Shown here one piece after another: positions 23,501-35,241 of a DNA stretch of 64,000 bases. A program made the translations under genes and the position numbers. Below the pieces are notes generated by a model. It did not search any database. It saw only the letters and a program-made list of their open reading frames with translations, and was not told where the DNA came from. The stretch covers positions 149,311,001 to 149,375,000 of the forward strand of contig JASDFA010000007.1 of NCBI GenBank assembly GCA_035772735.1. The letters are read 5' to 3'. Position 1 is the first letter of the stretch; the number at the start of each line of letters is the position of its first letter. This stretch comes from Datura wrightii (lineage: Eukaryota; Streptophyta; Magnoliopsida; Solanales; Solanaceae).

Positions 23501-25828
23501 GTGGTATAATCAAGGTGCTTCCAAGCTGACCTGAACACCACAATTTTAAAACAAGAAAATACACAAGGGAAGCTTGTGCCTAGTGTATAATATGTGTATG
23601 TCAGTAAAATCAATACAGTTGTCATGTCAGTAAAATAAATCCAGTTGTCAGTTACAGTGCACCTAATCAGCTACATGAGTAGAAAAAGTAATAAAATTTA
23701 CAGAAAAACCCCAGAGAGTATGATCTCTACATTTAATCAAGATCGAAGCACTCATAAGTACCAATTATTCATTCTGCTTCAACTCAAGATAGAATCAACC
23801 AGGAAATACATCTCATTCATGTCCTAGAATTCCACTCTGGTTGAAATCTCCAGATTGCAAGGTCCGTGGCCACGTGTCAACTCTCCAGGGAATGTGTGAT
23901 GCCATATCACATAAATCTTCCCGCTAGTGATCATCAAAAAATCAGAGCTGGGCTTTGTTGACTCTATCCAACCAATCCCCATTAATCACAGAACTTAGAA
24001 ATTGTCAATCATCTATTTATTAATGCAACATGGCAAGACAATTTTGGGAGCTAATTTTAAATATATATGGTGTCAGATGGCAAAGAATCAGTTGTCTGTA
24101 TGGAGAACAATCTCTTTATGTGTTTTATGGACAATTTGGCAAGAGAAGAATAGGGTCTGCTTTGAAGGAAAAAGATAACATATCTCCAGGATAGAAAATA
24201 GCCCCATCTCCAGGACAAAAATAGCCATTTATTATATTTGCATTTCTGGTGTAAAAGTAGTGTCATGGAATATCTGGATCAATATGTGAATTTTCTGGAG
24301 GAGTTAGGTCTTGTATTTCCAGCTGGGGTATTGTAATTGTATCATCTTGGAACCTTTTATCAATAAAATTGTAGCTTATCATAAAAAATATTTCAGAGAA
24401 CTTCAATGTCTTCTTCCAGCCATGTTTCCCAAGAAGCTACCTATGCATAATGTTGAGTGAAGTCTGCTTGGAGATGTTTGGTGATCAACCCCTCTGCCAA
24501 AAAATCTTTATGCTTCACAGCTGTGACTGAGCATCCTCCCCCAATCTCAAACTAAGCATTGACCACTATCCTTCCCGCCATGGAATAGGTCTTCCAAGGT
24601 AATGCCCCACAATTATGGAAATCATTCATCTTTCAGATACCAGATAAATTTAGCGCTTGTGGATTGGAGTTTGATTAATATGGAATTTGAGGTGTAGTGA
24701 TTGATTAATTGACTTTCACTTGGAAAAACCTATTGCAATCGCAATTACACCAAGAAATAAACTTTTTGCGGAAGGATGTATTGCAATCAAGGTCTATGAA
24801 AATCCTAAGTCCATTGACCCTTTTGAACTTTCTAAACAGGAAGCCCATGCTACATCTGCTAACATTTAATGGACAAGCTCCAGCAAGCAACATAAAGTAA
24901 CCTGCTACCATACAAAAAGGAACAGAAAGAAAAGTACCAACTTAATGAGTCCTTAAACATCACTAAATCACTGCTAAGCAAGACAAGTGCTTCTCAATAA
25001 TTGTGAACTGCCAACTCATAGTTTGTCCGAACTCCGCGTAAAGGAAGTGGATAATATAGCCCCCAATGGTGTGGACAAGCTGTCAATGAAGATTCAAATC
25101 CCAGCGGCAAGAGAAATTTAATTTCTCTCATTTGTCTAAGCTTGCGGAACAGAGCTGCAAATTGACCCTTAAAAGAAGGGAGGATAAGGTAACCTAATCT
25201 ACTTGTGATGAAACTTGAAAACACCAAATTCATTGGAATTGTCCATATAGTATTAAAAATGCAGACTTTTCATAACTCAGACCCAAAAGCTAATTCACGA
25301 GGTGAATATTACCGACAACAGCGTATCCCTCAAACAATGTGGGATTAACACCTAGATATGGGCACCCCTGTGTACTGTTAAGATTAGGCCTTAGTTTGGC
25401 CCTCGAGAGATTAAAAATAGATACAAATAATCCAAATTGCAGACCGAGCTAATTCAGTGGTAACTACAGTTAATTGAGCCTGTACACATCAGAATACAAA
25501 ATGTAGGATAAAAGTAATGTACCTCCTGCTCGGACTCTTGTACCTGCTCCGGTTCCTGAGTCTCCGTTTCAGCGGCCTCAGTGACATCCTCATTTGAAGC
25601 AAAGATAACAAATTTTTCAACCAAACGGTGCTGCAATTGAACAATTGGGTTAGGGGATTGGTGAATACGACACCGTCTGGGGAGTAATGGAGTCTGTCTC
25701 CGTCCACAGCGCGAGTAAGATAAGAAACTGATACGATTAGGTTTTACGGAGGGGTAAGCGGTGGCGCTGACGGTGATTGAAGGCGGCCTTAAGGTGGTGG
25801 TCGGTGTTCTCAGAACGGTGCTAGCCAT
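20501..25828 (-). CDS. GRPE: Chloroplast GrpE nucleotide-exchange factor
   Basis: This is a nucleotide-exchange factor for the stromal Hsp70. There are three exons: 25523..25828 (102 codons), 21337..21849 (171 codons) and 20501..20758 (85 codons plus stop), giving 358 aa. The first 70 or so residues are rich in Ser, Thr, Arg and Pro and lack acids, like a plastid transit peptide. An acidic linker follows (around 80-125). A long coiled coil (around 145-200) then carries the family signature DFDNFRKRTDRE. The C-terminal beta domain has HEAIM, VVIEEYRKGFRLGDRLLRPS and VKVS. The last 40 residues are a Glu/Pro/Gly-rich tail. Junctions are in phase, with GT-AG ends. It resembles the Arabidopsis CGE/EMB1241 type. 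Intron 1 is 3.7 kb and holds a SINE, a MITE-like element and a LINE remnant. A possible alternative donor overlaps the last codons (see findings). Confidence 0.93.
22066..22278 (-). mobile_element. tRNA-derived SINE, TS/SolS type, in GrpE intron 1
   Basis: The same order as the copy at 60-297: GTGTAGTCTAGTGGTCAATG, a B-box decayed to AGGTTTAAATTCC, CCAAGCCTTGGTG, then CTAAGCTGGCTCACA. More diverged. Same strand as GrpE. Confidence 0.75.
22758..23056. mobile_element. Possible MITE in GrpE intron 1
   Basis: The left GCATTTGGTTTCTGACAT and the right, reverse-complemented, GTCGTTTGCTTTACGTC are a weak inverted pair around an interior with TTATGTGGGATTTTATG. The boundary is uncertain. Confidence 0.4.
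23880..24395 (+). mobile_element. LINE 3' end remnant in GrpE intron 1
   Basis: The plus strand reads, with frameshifts, EIVNHLFI, NMARQFWELILNIYGVRW and WRTISLCVLWTIWQEKNRVC, the zf-RVT end of LINE ORF2. A 3' tail closing with TTATCATAAAAAA follows at about 24375-24390. It is opposite in strand to GrpE. The 5' limit is approximate. Confidence 0.7.
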
Positions 25829-26984
25829 TGTATGGTGCCGTGGGAATGGAGAGAGAAGATAAACCGGATAGGCCGCCGGATTTTAGGTTCTTCGCGAAGC
25901 GTACTCATTCATAATATGATATTTATATTATCAATCAAAATTTAATTAATATTTACTCTCTTTTACCCGGACGAGTTGGGTTGAATTTGAGTAGATTAAA
26001 ATAGATTAAATTAATAAATTGAGAGTCATTCGTATGAATATTTTTATTTTGAAGTGATATTTAATTTTTATTTTTTGATATTTTAAATTACAAAAAAAAA
26101 TAATTAAAAATATCTCTAATAGTTAAAAAAAATCATCATAAGACATAAATTTTGCATAAGTTATGTCTCGTGGCATAAATTTATATTGTTTATGCATCAT
26201 GGACATGAATTTAGTACCATGACATGAATTCAGTAATGTGAATTTGTGTCTGAGCATAAATTCGATTACTATAAATGAATTTGTGATTGGGCACAAATTC
26301 AATAATATTAATTATTAATTTGTGTCTTAACCATAAACTATGTAGCATTAACTTGTATCTTTTTTAGGGCTTTTATGTTTGATAAAAAAAAATTTAAAAG
26401 ACATTAAAGGTAAATGTGTCTTGTGAAATTAAGTCATAATTAAAAATATTTTGAACATAAATTTTATTAGATGAGCCGAAAGGGTAAAAATCAAGCACTA
26501 CAAATTTAATGGGAAAAAAATTAAGGACCGCCTCAAAATAGAAACAATCCTTGCAAAAGCTTGATACAAAATTGACGTGTTAGTGGCCCACTCAAAAGTT
26601 ATTTAAACGAAAATGTGTTGAGCTAAAATATGAGTCACAACTCAAATATTTCAATATTTACTAAGTTTTAATTGTTTTAGTTATTGTTTTGTATACATTT
26701 TTTAGTGCTTTATAAAATTATTGTTATTTTTTATTTTAATAAGATTTCTCATGAATCAATTTGAATTACATATCTAACTTAATTTATAATGAGTTGAAAC
26801 GGGTTGAGCTAATAAATCAGTCGTTCAATAATCCGCTTAAACTTAAATGGGTTGGACAGATATATTTTTATGGGTTAATTTTATCACTTCTAAACACGTA
26901 CATTGAATTCTTATTAATTCAAATTTGCATCGCATAAGACTCGTTTAAAGGGAAAAAGAATTTCTTTACCATAATTATTTATAT

Positions 26985-27905
26985 AGCTAAGGCTAAAGCT
27001 CCAATTAAAAAGGAAAAAAAATAAAAATATATTCTTAACTATGCGAAAGTAAATAAAAATATCCTCCGTTAATAGTTTGATCCAAAAATATTTGTGTTAA
27101 TAGTTTGGTCAAAAAATATCTCTATCATTACTTTTGAATCAAAAATATTTTTCCGGATAAATATGTTTTTCTAAACACGTATTTTCCTAATAAAAAAATT
27201 GTAACCATCACTAATTTTCATTATATATGAATCACAAAAGTTCATCATTAATTTTTATCTAGACAATGATAAAGAGAATTTCTAATAAAATAGAAAATAT
27301 TTTTATTTCTTAATTTTTTGTTTAATTGAAGAATGACAAACATTTGCTGGTATAATCTACGTCATAAAACACAAAAATTTATTACATTATTTTAAATCAT
27401 AAAATGTTTTAAAGTTATCGTGTGATAGAATTATTGTTGATCATTTTTTTCATTTTAACTTTAAAATAAGAAATATATTAGCAAATGCTTATCCTACTTC
27501 AATTTAAAAGAGATTATGAAACAAAACATTTTTATTTTATTAGAACTTTTTATTATCATTTAAATAAAAATTAATAATGATGTTACTATGACATATACGA
27601 TTTAAATTATCAATTTTAAACATACACATGATTATTTTATTTAATTGCTAAAATTAAGAAAAAGAAAATTACTTCTCACTTTTTTATTAGTTAAAGATAT
27701 TTTAAAAGAAAAAAAAATTAAAAAGAATTCTTAAAAAATATGTTTAAAAAAAATTATTAGAAAATAAATATTTTAAACCCAAAATAATAATGTAAATAAC
27801 ATTAAATCAAACTATTAATAATAAAAATATTTTTAAATCAAATTATTAATTGAGGAAAACGGACACATTTTTGTTCAAATACTTAGCATTTTTAGCCCTT
27901 TTCCC
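26985..27905. mobile_element. Probable MITE (imperfect terminal inverted repeats)
   Basis: The left part (AAATATCCTCCGTTAATAG then TTTGATCCAAAAATAT) is mirrored on the other strand near the right end (CCGTTTTCCTC, ATTAATAATTTGAT, AAAAATATTTTT). The arms resemble a common Solanaceae MITE whose copies read as complaints of 'TCCGTTAATAGTTTGGTCC'. The arms have diverged and I could not fix the ends or a target-site duplication. Confidence 0.45.
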
Positions 27906-28189
27906 AATTTAAACAACGATCGAGTCCATTTTACTACAACTATTGGTTATTGTCATTCACATTTATTTCTTGTTACAACAATATAAATTAATTAAAATTT
28001 AATATGATAAATAATTAGTAATAATTTAAATAAAAATATAATATTATATATAAAAAAATTATAAATATATAATAATTAAATACAAAACTCGTAAAAACAT
28101 CGTACTTCAATATAATTTTTTACCATTAATTCATTTTATGCAAAAGCCTCATTCCCTTTATACTTCCATTATTTTTCTTTAAGATCTAC

Positions 28190-28488
28190 TTGGTAAGTCA
28201 TCTTGTAATTCAATATAATTAAATAATTTTGATATGTTTGTCTCACTAAATAGTAATAATTACTCAATATGTTATTAAATGTAATTGATTGAGGAAAATT
28301 AATTACTACCTTTGAGAATTATGATTTTTAACTCTCTTGAAAATGAAGAATGTAATTACTATTCCTGAATTAAATTTAAATATATTGATTAAGTAATTAA
28401 TTATCAGATAAATATGCTAAAAATTATATAATTACATTAAATTATACCCAAATTCAATTAAAAAATGATTTCCAAACAAGTCCTTCCG
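28190..28488. mobile_element. Probable small MITE in the presenilin upstream region
   Basis: The left edge reads CTTGGTAAGTCATCTTGTAA and the right edge, reverse-complemented, GACTTGTTTGGAAATCATTT. Together these are an imperfect inverted pair typical of short hAT-like MITEs. The interior is A/T with several GTAATTA motifs. The right edge falls about 17 bp before the first in-frame ATG of the presenilin frame. Confidence 0.4.
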
Positions 28489-28604
28489 GCAAATCCAATT
28501 CTGCTATGATTTTCCAAACAGACCTTAAAGACTACTTCACCACACCCTTTTCTCCATTTCTACACTTCCAAACCCCATCACCACCACCGGCCGGCGATCC
28601 GAAA

Positions 28605-29885
28605 ATGGACGGCGGCAGCATCTTAGAAACGATCGGAGTGGAGATCATCGGAGTAATGTCGCCAGTATCCATCTGCATGTTCCTCGTTGTCCTTATTGTC
28701 TACTCCCTTTCCTCGCCCACAACTTCCTCCGACAACCAACAAGTCATCCGTACAGCAGCTAATCTCGTATACCTCGAATCATCTTCCGATACCACTACCC
28801 AAAAGCTCGAAGGAGCTCTCCTTAACGCCCTCGTCTTTGTACTCCTCATAACCCTTGTCACATTCCTACTCGTCATTCTCTATTACTATCGTTTCACAAA
28901 TTTTCTGAAACACTACATGCGTTTTTCTGCTTTCCTCGTTCTTGGTTCAATGGGTGGGTCCATATTTATCTCCCTAATTCAACACTTCAATATCCCAATT
29001 GATCCCTTCACCTTTTCACTCCTCCTTTTCAATTTCACCATTCTGGGGGTCATATCTGTGTTTTCACAAGGGGTTCCGATTTTGCTGAACCAAATGTACA
29101 TGGTTGCTTTAGGTATTATTGTAGCAGCTTGGTTTACGAAATTACCCGAATGGACAACTTGGGTTGTGCTTGTTGCACTTGCTTTGTATGATTTGGTTGC
29201 AGTTTTAGCACCCGGTGGACCGTTGAAGATGTTGGTGGAGCTGGCTTCTAGTAGGGATGAAGAGTTACCGGCTTTGGTGTACGAGGCCCGACCTAATGTG
29301 GGTTCAAGATCAGGGAATAGAGGACCAAATTTAGGGCTTTTGTTAGCTGGGTTTTCTGATGGTGACCCAATTGAGCTTCGGGTTATGTCGAGTAGTGAAG
29401 AGGTGGTTCAGAATGGGAGGGGTATGAATGAGATGAGGAGTGAAAATGAAGAGATTGATGGTGTTAGAGAGGTGGAAATTGAGGGGGAGACATTACCATT
29501 GATGGGCAGTAGTAATGAAAGAGACAGGCCAGTGGCCAATGAAGAGATAAGAGAAAGCAATGAGAGTGACAGGAGTCGGGTTTTGGAGAGGAGAACTGAG
29601 GAAGAGGAGGAGAGAGGGAGGGGGATAAGGCTTGGTTTAGGAGACTTCGTTTTCTATAGTGTGTTGGTGGGGAGAGCTGCAATGTATGATTTGATGACTG
29701 TTTATGCTTGTTATCTCGCTATTATATCTGGATTAGGGTGCACACTTATACTGTTAGCTGTGTGTCGACATGCCTTGCCAGCACTTCCCATATCCATTGC
29801 TTTGGGGGTCATCTTTTACTTCTTGACAAGGCTGTTGATGGAGCCATTTGTTGTCGGGACTTCGACGAATCTTTTGATGTTTTGA
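28605..29885 (+). CDS. PSEN: Presenilin (intramembrane aspartyl protease, gamma-secretase subunit)
   Basis: This is an intronless gene of 426 aa from the ATG at 28605. An in-frame ATG at 28506 would add 33 residues (MIFQTDLK...), but homologous plant presenilins start close to the MDGG methionine. Hydrophobic helices lie at about 13-34, 71-94, 105-127, 138-155, 164-180, 185-201, 345-385 and 391-412. The catalytic pair is visible: YD (Tyr195-Asp196) in helix 6 and GLGD (344-347, Asp347) in helix 7. The PALP motif is at 392-395. The loop between helices 6 and 7 (about 215-340) is long and acidic, as in plant PS1. In animals the protein is the catalytic core of gamma-secretase. In plants it sits in endomembranes and its substrates are poorly known. 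The gene is transcribed away from GrpE. Confidence 0.95.
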   Translation: MDGGSILETIGVEIIGVMSPVSICMFLVVLIVYSLSSPTTSSDNQQVIRTAANLVYLESSSDTTTQKLEGALLNALVFVLLITLVTFLLVILYYYRFTNFLKHYMRFSAFLVLGSMGGSIFISLIQHFNIPIDPFTFSLLLFNFTILGVISVFSQGVPILLNQMYMVALGIIVAAWFTKLPEWTTWVVLVALALYDLVAVLAPGGPLKMLVELASSRDEELPALVYEARPNVGSRSGNRGPNLGLLLAGFSDGDPIELRVMSSSEEVVQNGRGMNEMRSENEEIDGVREVEIEGETLPLMGSSNERDRPVANEEIRESNESDRSRVLERRTEEEEERGRGIRLGLGDFVFYSVLVGRAAMYDLMTVYACYLAIISGLGCTLILLAVCRHALPALPISIALGVIFYFLTRLLMEPFVVGTSTNLLMF

Positions 29886-29889
29886 CCCC

Positions 29890-32800
29890 TGATATGTGGA
29901 GGAAATTAGGAAGTACAGGATATATTCAGTTCTAAGACATACATTTTGATTTAGCAGAAAACTAATTGCTTTCGGTACACCCTTGTTTCAAGGTTCCGAA
30001 CAGGAAGGGACAACTCAGCTATATTTTGTTCTGATCTATCTGTAAATTGCAAGTCTATTGAGGTTTATCCCTCCATTGATTCTCTAACTGATTTTGTTTC
30101 ACCTAATATTGTTAAGAATGTTATAACTCATCCCATTTGTCCATGGGCTAAAAGATGTATTCCATGCACTTGACGTGTAGCATACTACTATATGATTTGA
30201 TAAATTTATGTAACTAGCTATGTATCAACTATTGCTGTAAGTAGTTTTATTGCTTATGAGTTGCAGTTCTACTGGTAACAGGCTACTTACTGATATTTTG
30301 TTGTTTGACCCAAACATCTTGAATGCTTAGCATTCTACTTAGTGTTATTTTTCTTTGATTTTAGCATACATCTGAATAGAAAGGGAATCGACTGCTACAT
30401 ACAACCAAACAGCAGTTGTACTATATCTTGATTCAACAACTCAGAATAACAATGTTCAACATATTTTTTCAGCTAGTGGTAGTTATAACTACGTACGTGG
30501 TCTCTTTAGATTCTGCTTACTCTCTATACTGGATTGGAAATTCATTTCCTAGCTTCATCTGGTACTTGGTGAGAGGTATCTGTGCTTTCTTTCTCTTACT
30601 CTTTGACTCAAAGACTTGTCAGTGTAAAGATCTTTTGGGATATATCTTAACCTCAAAGACCAAACACTGGTTTGGAGCGTTACTTTCAGGATATGTTTCC
30701 TTTAAAAGTTAGTAGAACCACTTCTTTGCAAGGAGCCATTTGAGGCTAAGTGTTCTCGAGATAGAATCAGGTCATAAGCATTGTGTGTGAGATATTAAAG
30801 AGGAATGAGCACAGCTGCTAAGTAAACCAACCTGCAAAAAGAGTATGTCTGACTCAATTGTTTTCTTTCCTGAGAAATCTGGCTCAGTTGCTAATGTACT
30901 GCTTTAACCTAAAACTAAGTACTGAATTATTTCCCTTCATTACCTGTTGAAAGCATTTTTCGCGAAAATGGAAGCAATTACAAATTTTGTGAAATCAGAA
31001 GCATATTGTTTGAGAAATGCTGTTGCATGTAGGGAAGAGAAATGTTGAATTGACAATCCAGGTATTGCCTTTGCATCAACCGTCATTATTTCTACCTCCT
31101 TTTTTGGCCTTAAAGCACTTCCTATTGCTTTTTTGTTTGGATGAACTATTTCTTTTTTTGGCTCAGTTCTAGTTACACATAATTTACAAGTGTAACTATG
31201 ACCTGATTCTACAAATAGTTCTATACCCGAACTTATCATAAAAAGATTATAAAGGGAACAATCTCCCTGGTTAGAGGAATAAAATTACCATCTTTGAAGC
31301 AAGAGTTATTTAATACTCCTTATGTTAATGAGTGAGGTTCTAGCTCACAAGAAGGATGCTGGTAAGATTTCTCATCTCCGTAGGATATGTTTAGTTTTGA
31401 ACTTGCTTCAAATTGTTGCCCTTCTCTACCATTTCGTCTTGCATGACATTAAAAGTTTTTTTCTATCAACAGACTTTTGCAAGAAGCTCCAACCATATTT
31501 ATGACTTCACATCAAAGTCCAAAGCTAATCTATCCTTACAAGTTACATATGAAGAATATGTGCATAACTTTCTTCATTACTTATTCTAATTGAATGATTT
31601 TGATGATTGTTGGACAAAGTGCTTTCCAATTTGTTTTCTTCTGGGTGGTGTGTGTTCTTTACTTGCGTGATATAGCTGGAAAAAAAAGGCTTGCCTTAGT
31701 TTCAGTTTCACTTGAACAAGGATATAACACGATAGACCATCGCGGGTTCACCCTGGAAATTAAGATGCAGGAGAACTGTATCAGTCCAGCATCTCATGCT
31801 GCATGTCCCTAAGCAGCACCAGCTGATTCGAGACTGAACTTTGTTCTCTCTCAAACTGAAGCTGCTGCTTCTGCTAATTGCAAGTTGCGAGTTATAGATT
31901 TTGTTTCTTTGTGGACCTTGTGACACTCTCTCATTTTGGATGGGATCATATCCTTGTGTGCATATTTTGTTTGAAGAATGTGAAGAAAAAGTAATCTGAA
32001 TTTCTTATTGCACCAAGTAATCCTCATAGAGAGACTTTCTATAGTTGGTTTTTTCGTAGCCTAGGAATAGAAATCAAGAGAAAATGAAACAAATAGTAGA
32101 CCAAGGTTATAGGAATGCTGCCTCTTTGAGATATTCTAGTTTTGAGGTGCTAAAGATTATTGCCTTCACTTGTGTATTTCTTTCAAGTTTATCTGTTTCC
32201 TAGGCACAGTGGATGGAGTTAAACCCCTGTGCACACTGAAAATAGTCTTTGAAGCTTTGGCACCTTCTACTGAAAATCCAGTCTGTGGATCATTCTTTGC
32301 ACGTAATGAGCTGCTTCCCATTTCTTATATTTCATTTTTCTGTTTGTTTAGTCAGCAGAGATCTTTCAATAGTACTATTGGTTTCTCAAGATTGAAGTCA
32401 AGTTTGCTTTTAAGTTTTAGCACAGTGGTATCTTACCTAGTGTTTGATGTTATGTGCCTCCTACTGACTTTTGCATTAAGAAAGAAAACAAATACAAACG
32501 TCATGTTTTTTATTGATAAGTGGTTCGTCTCAAAGTAGGGGTAAAGTTTGTGTACACTCTATTCTCTCAGACCTCATGTTAGCGTACTGTGACTGCTAGT
32601 GTTCTATCATTTCTATCTCAAATGGCTTATTTCTGTGTGTTGAAAGGGTTAATGTACTGATCCCCTTCTGCAAATGCAAGTAATACTTTGAACTGCCTTT
32701 TCGATATAGATAAAACTCGATTTCAATCTAATTTTAGTAATCTACTTGGTTGCATCAAGTCGACGTGTATGCAAGCTGATTTGAATATCGCTGTAACAAC

Positions 32801-32900
32801 AAATAACGGCTTTGAAAGTCCACCTATTTTCCATAATATCGAAATAAAAAATTGTACTAGACACGAGATAAAATAATTCCAAAATTCATTCCACGAGTTA
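29890..32900. other. Gene-like composition without a recognisable coding frame
   Basis: This stretch is less A/T-extreme than the flanking intergenic DNA, but I see no conserved protein on either strand. The longest frames (98-122 aa, plus strand) have no family features. It could be presenilin 3' UTR, a spliced 3' UTR, a non-coding transcript or an old decayed gene. At about 32525-32600 there is a fragment resembling a Solanaceae SINE tail (GGGTAAAGTTTGTGTACACT then CAGACCTCATGTT). Confidence 0.4.
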
Positions 32901-33410
32901 TATTTATTTGATTACATCTCATCTCAGCCATTTGCAAATTGCTGAGATGTTATATTTTTTTATATAACATGTTATATAAAAAAATTAAGTAACTCGATTT
33001 GTATTACCATATTTTTTATCCAATTCATACAATGAAATAAGTAGAAATTTCTTACATACTAATATGTAAAAAAACTTCAGAGAATTGAAGATATACTAGT
33101 TTCTATACAAATTTCAGACAAAAAAAAAACACTTAGACTAATTAGATATCATATTTTATACACAATGCATTCACTAAACACATGTTTCTATATAATATGG
33201 TATTCTCTTATGAAAATATTATGGTATTTTTCATGTTATTCTTTTTTTAAAAATAAATATTTTGTCGGTAGAACGAAAGTGTTTAAATTTGATAGAGATT
33301 TAGGTTGACAATTTGTATATATTTGCATTTTTTCAAAGTTTTTTCTTATCTAAAGAATGTAAATCAATTTGTGAAAAAATATGTATGTATTGTGCATATA
33401 AATTGGTTCC

Positions 33411-33459
<49 letters not shown>

Positions 33460-35040
33460 CTTCTCCAACCAATAATTATATGAATTATGTTTATGGTCAA
33501 ATCTATACTTTTAAATTTTACGTGATATATATTTAGGGTATAGTATGATAATTTTTAATGTTATAACGTAAGTGTTTAAAAGTTGGTAGAGATTTAGAGT
33601 ATTAAGGAGTTTTAGGGAAGAAAGAGTTCCAGAGAAAATGAGGATTAAATTATTAAGGAAACTAGATAATATTGAAGAAAGAGAAAAATATATTTTTGAT
33701 AAATATGAAATTAGAATGATTACTTTTCAATGATAAGTGTGCTATAAAATAGGAAGTTTAACAACTAATCTAGATTTAATAACATTTATTAAAAAAACAT
33801 GCGTTATATTTAAATATAAAATTTGATAGTTTTATAAATAATCTGGTAGTTTGGTAAATAAAAAAGACTTTGATATATGTTGTAATTAAAGGCCATCAAT
33901 AACTCTATCAATAATATTTTAAATATATTTTGTTATTTGGCAAAATATAATAAGTTTTCATGTTTTATGGCACTATGGTTATCTTATCTTAACTTTAGTT
34001 TCTTTGTTTATATTTTTATTTTATTTTATTCCTATCATTTAATTTTTTAATTTTTTAATTTTTAAAATAATTTTTATTCTATATTATTTACCATTATTTT
34101 CTTTCTTCATATTTTTCAATCTTTACTTCGTGTGATTTCATGTAATTACTCATAATTTTTTTTATTTTTAATTTATTTTTTTCACTTAACATAAATACAT
34201 TATTATTCTAATTTTTAAATTAGCGTAGAATTTCATTGTTGAGTGTTGTTATAGACTTGTTTTTCTTTTCTTTTGATTATTTTATTAAGTTATATCAGAC
34301 TTATTTTAAGTTATGTTGGAATTTAACATAAAAGTATTGTTTTAACTTTTTTTCTCAATTTTAAATTTATATTATATTTTCAGTTCTAATTTATTTATTT
34401 TAATAGTAAGATTTATTATATCACATTGCATGCCATTCATTTTTAGTTAGAAGTGATAGCTTAATTTTTTGCCAACTATTTGAATAATTTAATGGTACTA
34501 TATTTATAATATTAATATTTTTATCAAACATGCATTTTTAAGAAATATAATTTTTAGTTTTCATAATTAATTAAACTAAAATATTATTAATTTAAAAATA
34601 TATATCAATTGTATTTTATTATATTAGTTAAAAATACATATTTAGTAATTAATACATTTTCAAAGACAATATATATCTTAAATATCTAATATAATATTAT
34701 TTATAAAGACATATTTGTCAAATTTTTATTTTTATTTTAAAAATTTAATCTAACTGTGTAATTACACTTGTGCAACCAAACAATACCATTGTAATTACAC
34801 TGTAATTACATCATGACTAACAAACAGATCATTGAAATTACTAAATTATATAATTACTACCTTAGTAATTATACAAATTTTAATTATACAGTGACTTTTC
34901 AAACAGACTCTTTAACACGATATACACATTTTTATTTGGTTATAATTATAATATTACATGATACAAGAACAGCAATGTCACCCAATATGTACAAGGAGCC
35001 ATCGCTGCTTACAAATTTCTCTCTCCCTCTGTTTCTATAG
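32900..35040. other. AT-rich intergenic region with microsatellite and MITE-like debris
   Basis: No gene was seen. It contains an (AT)n tract at 33414-33457. At 34740-34920 the palindromic motif GTAATTACAC recurs next to CCAAACA and AAACAGA, as in the ends of hAT-type MITEs; the other end could not be placed. Confidence 0.5.
33414..33457. repeat. (AT)n microsatellite, about 22 units
   Basis: An uninterrupted TA dinucleotide run. Confidence 0.95.
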
Positions 35041-35241
35041 AAAAAAAAAATTGAGTAATTTAAGATCTCATCTCAGCAAATTGCAATAGCTTATGATCAG
35101 AAGCATCTAGTAGCACCACACCGGTTTATAATTAGATTTCAAGAGCGGATTCCGTTTCACAAGGGGTCTGATGCAGGGTTTACATGAGCAATTTCGAACT
35201 CATCAACAAAAACAAACAACTATACAGCAGGAACCCCTCCT

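Larger units (their letters stand above)
25850..28500. other. AT-rich intergenic region between GrpE and presenilin
   Basis: This is the shared upstream region of two divergent genes. I see no coding frame. Around 26100-26350 the motif CATAAATT recurs in a loose, non-periodic way. About 26985-27905 looks like a MITE and about 28190-28490 like another. The rest is low-complexity A/T. Confidence 0.6.

Noticed and set aside
32170..32538. 122-aa plus-strand open frame downstream of presenilin
   Set aside because: No similarity recognised, composition of T-rich DNA, no start context or splice partner.
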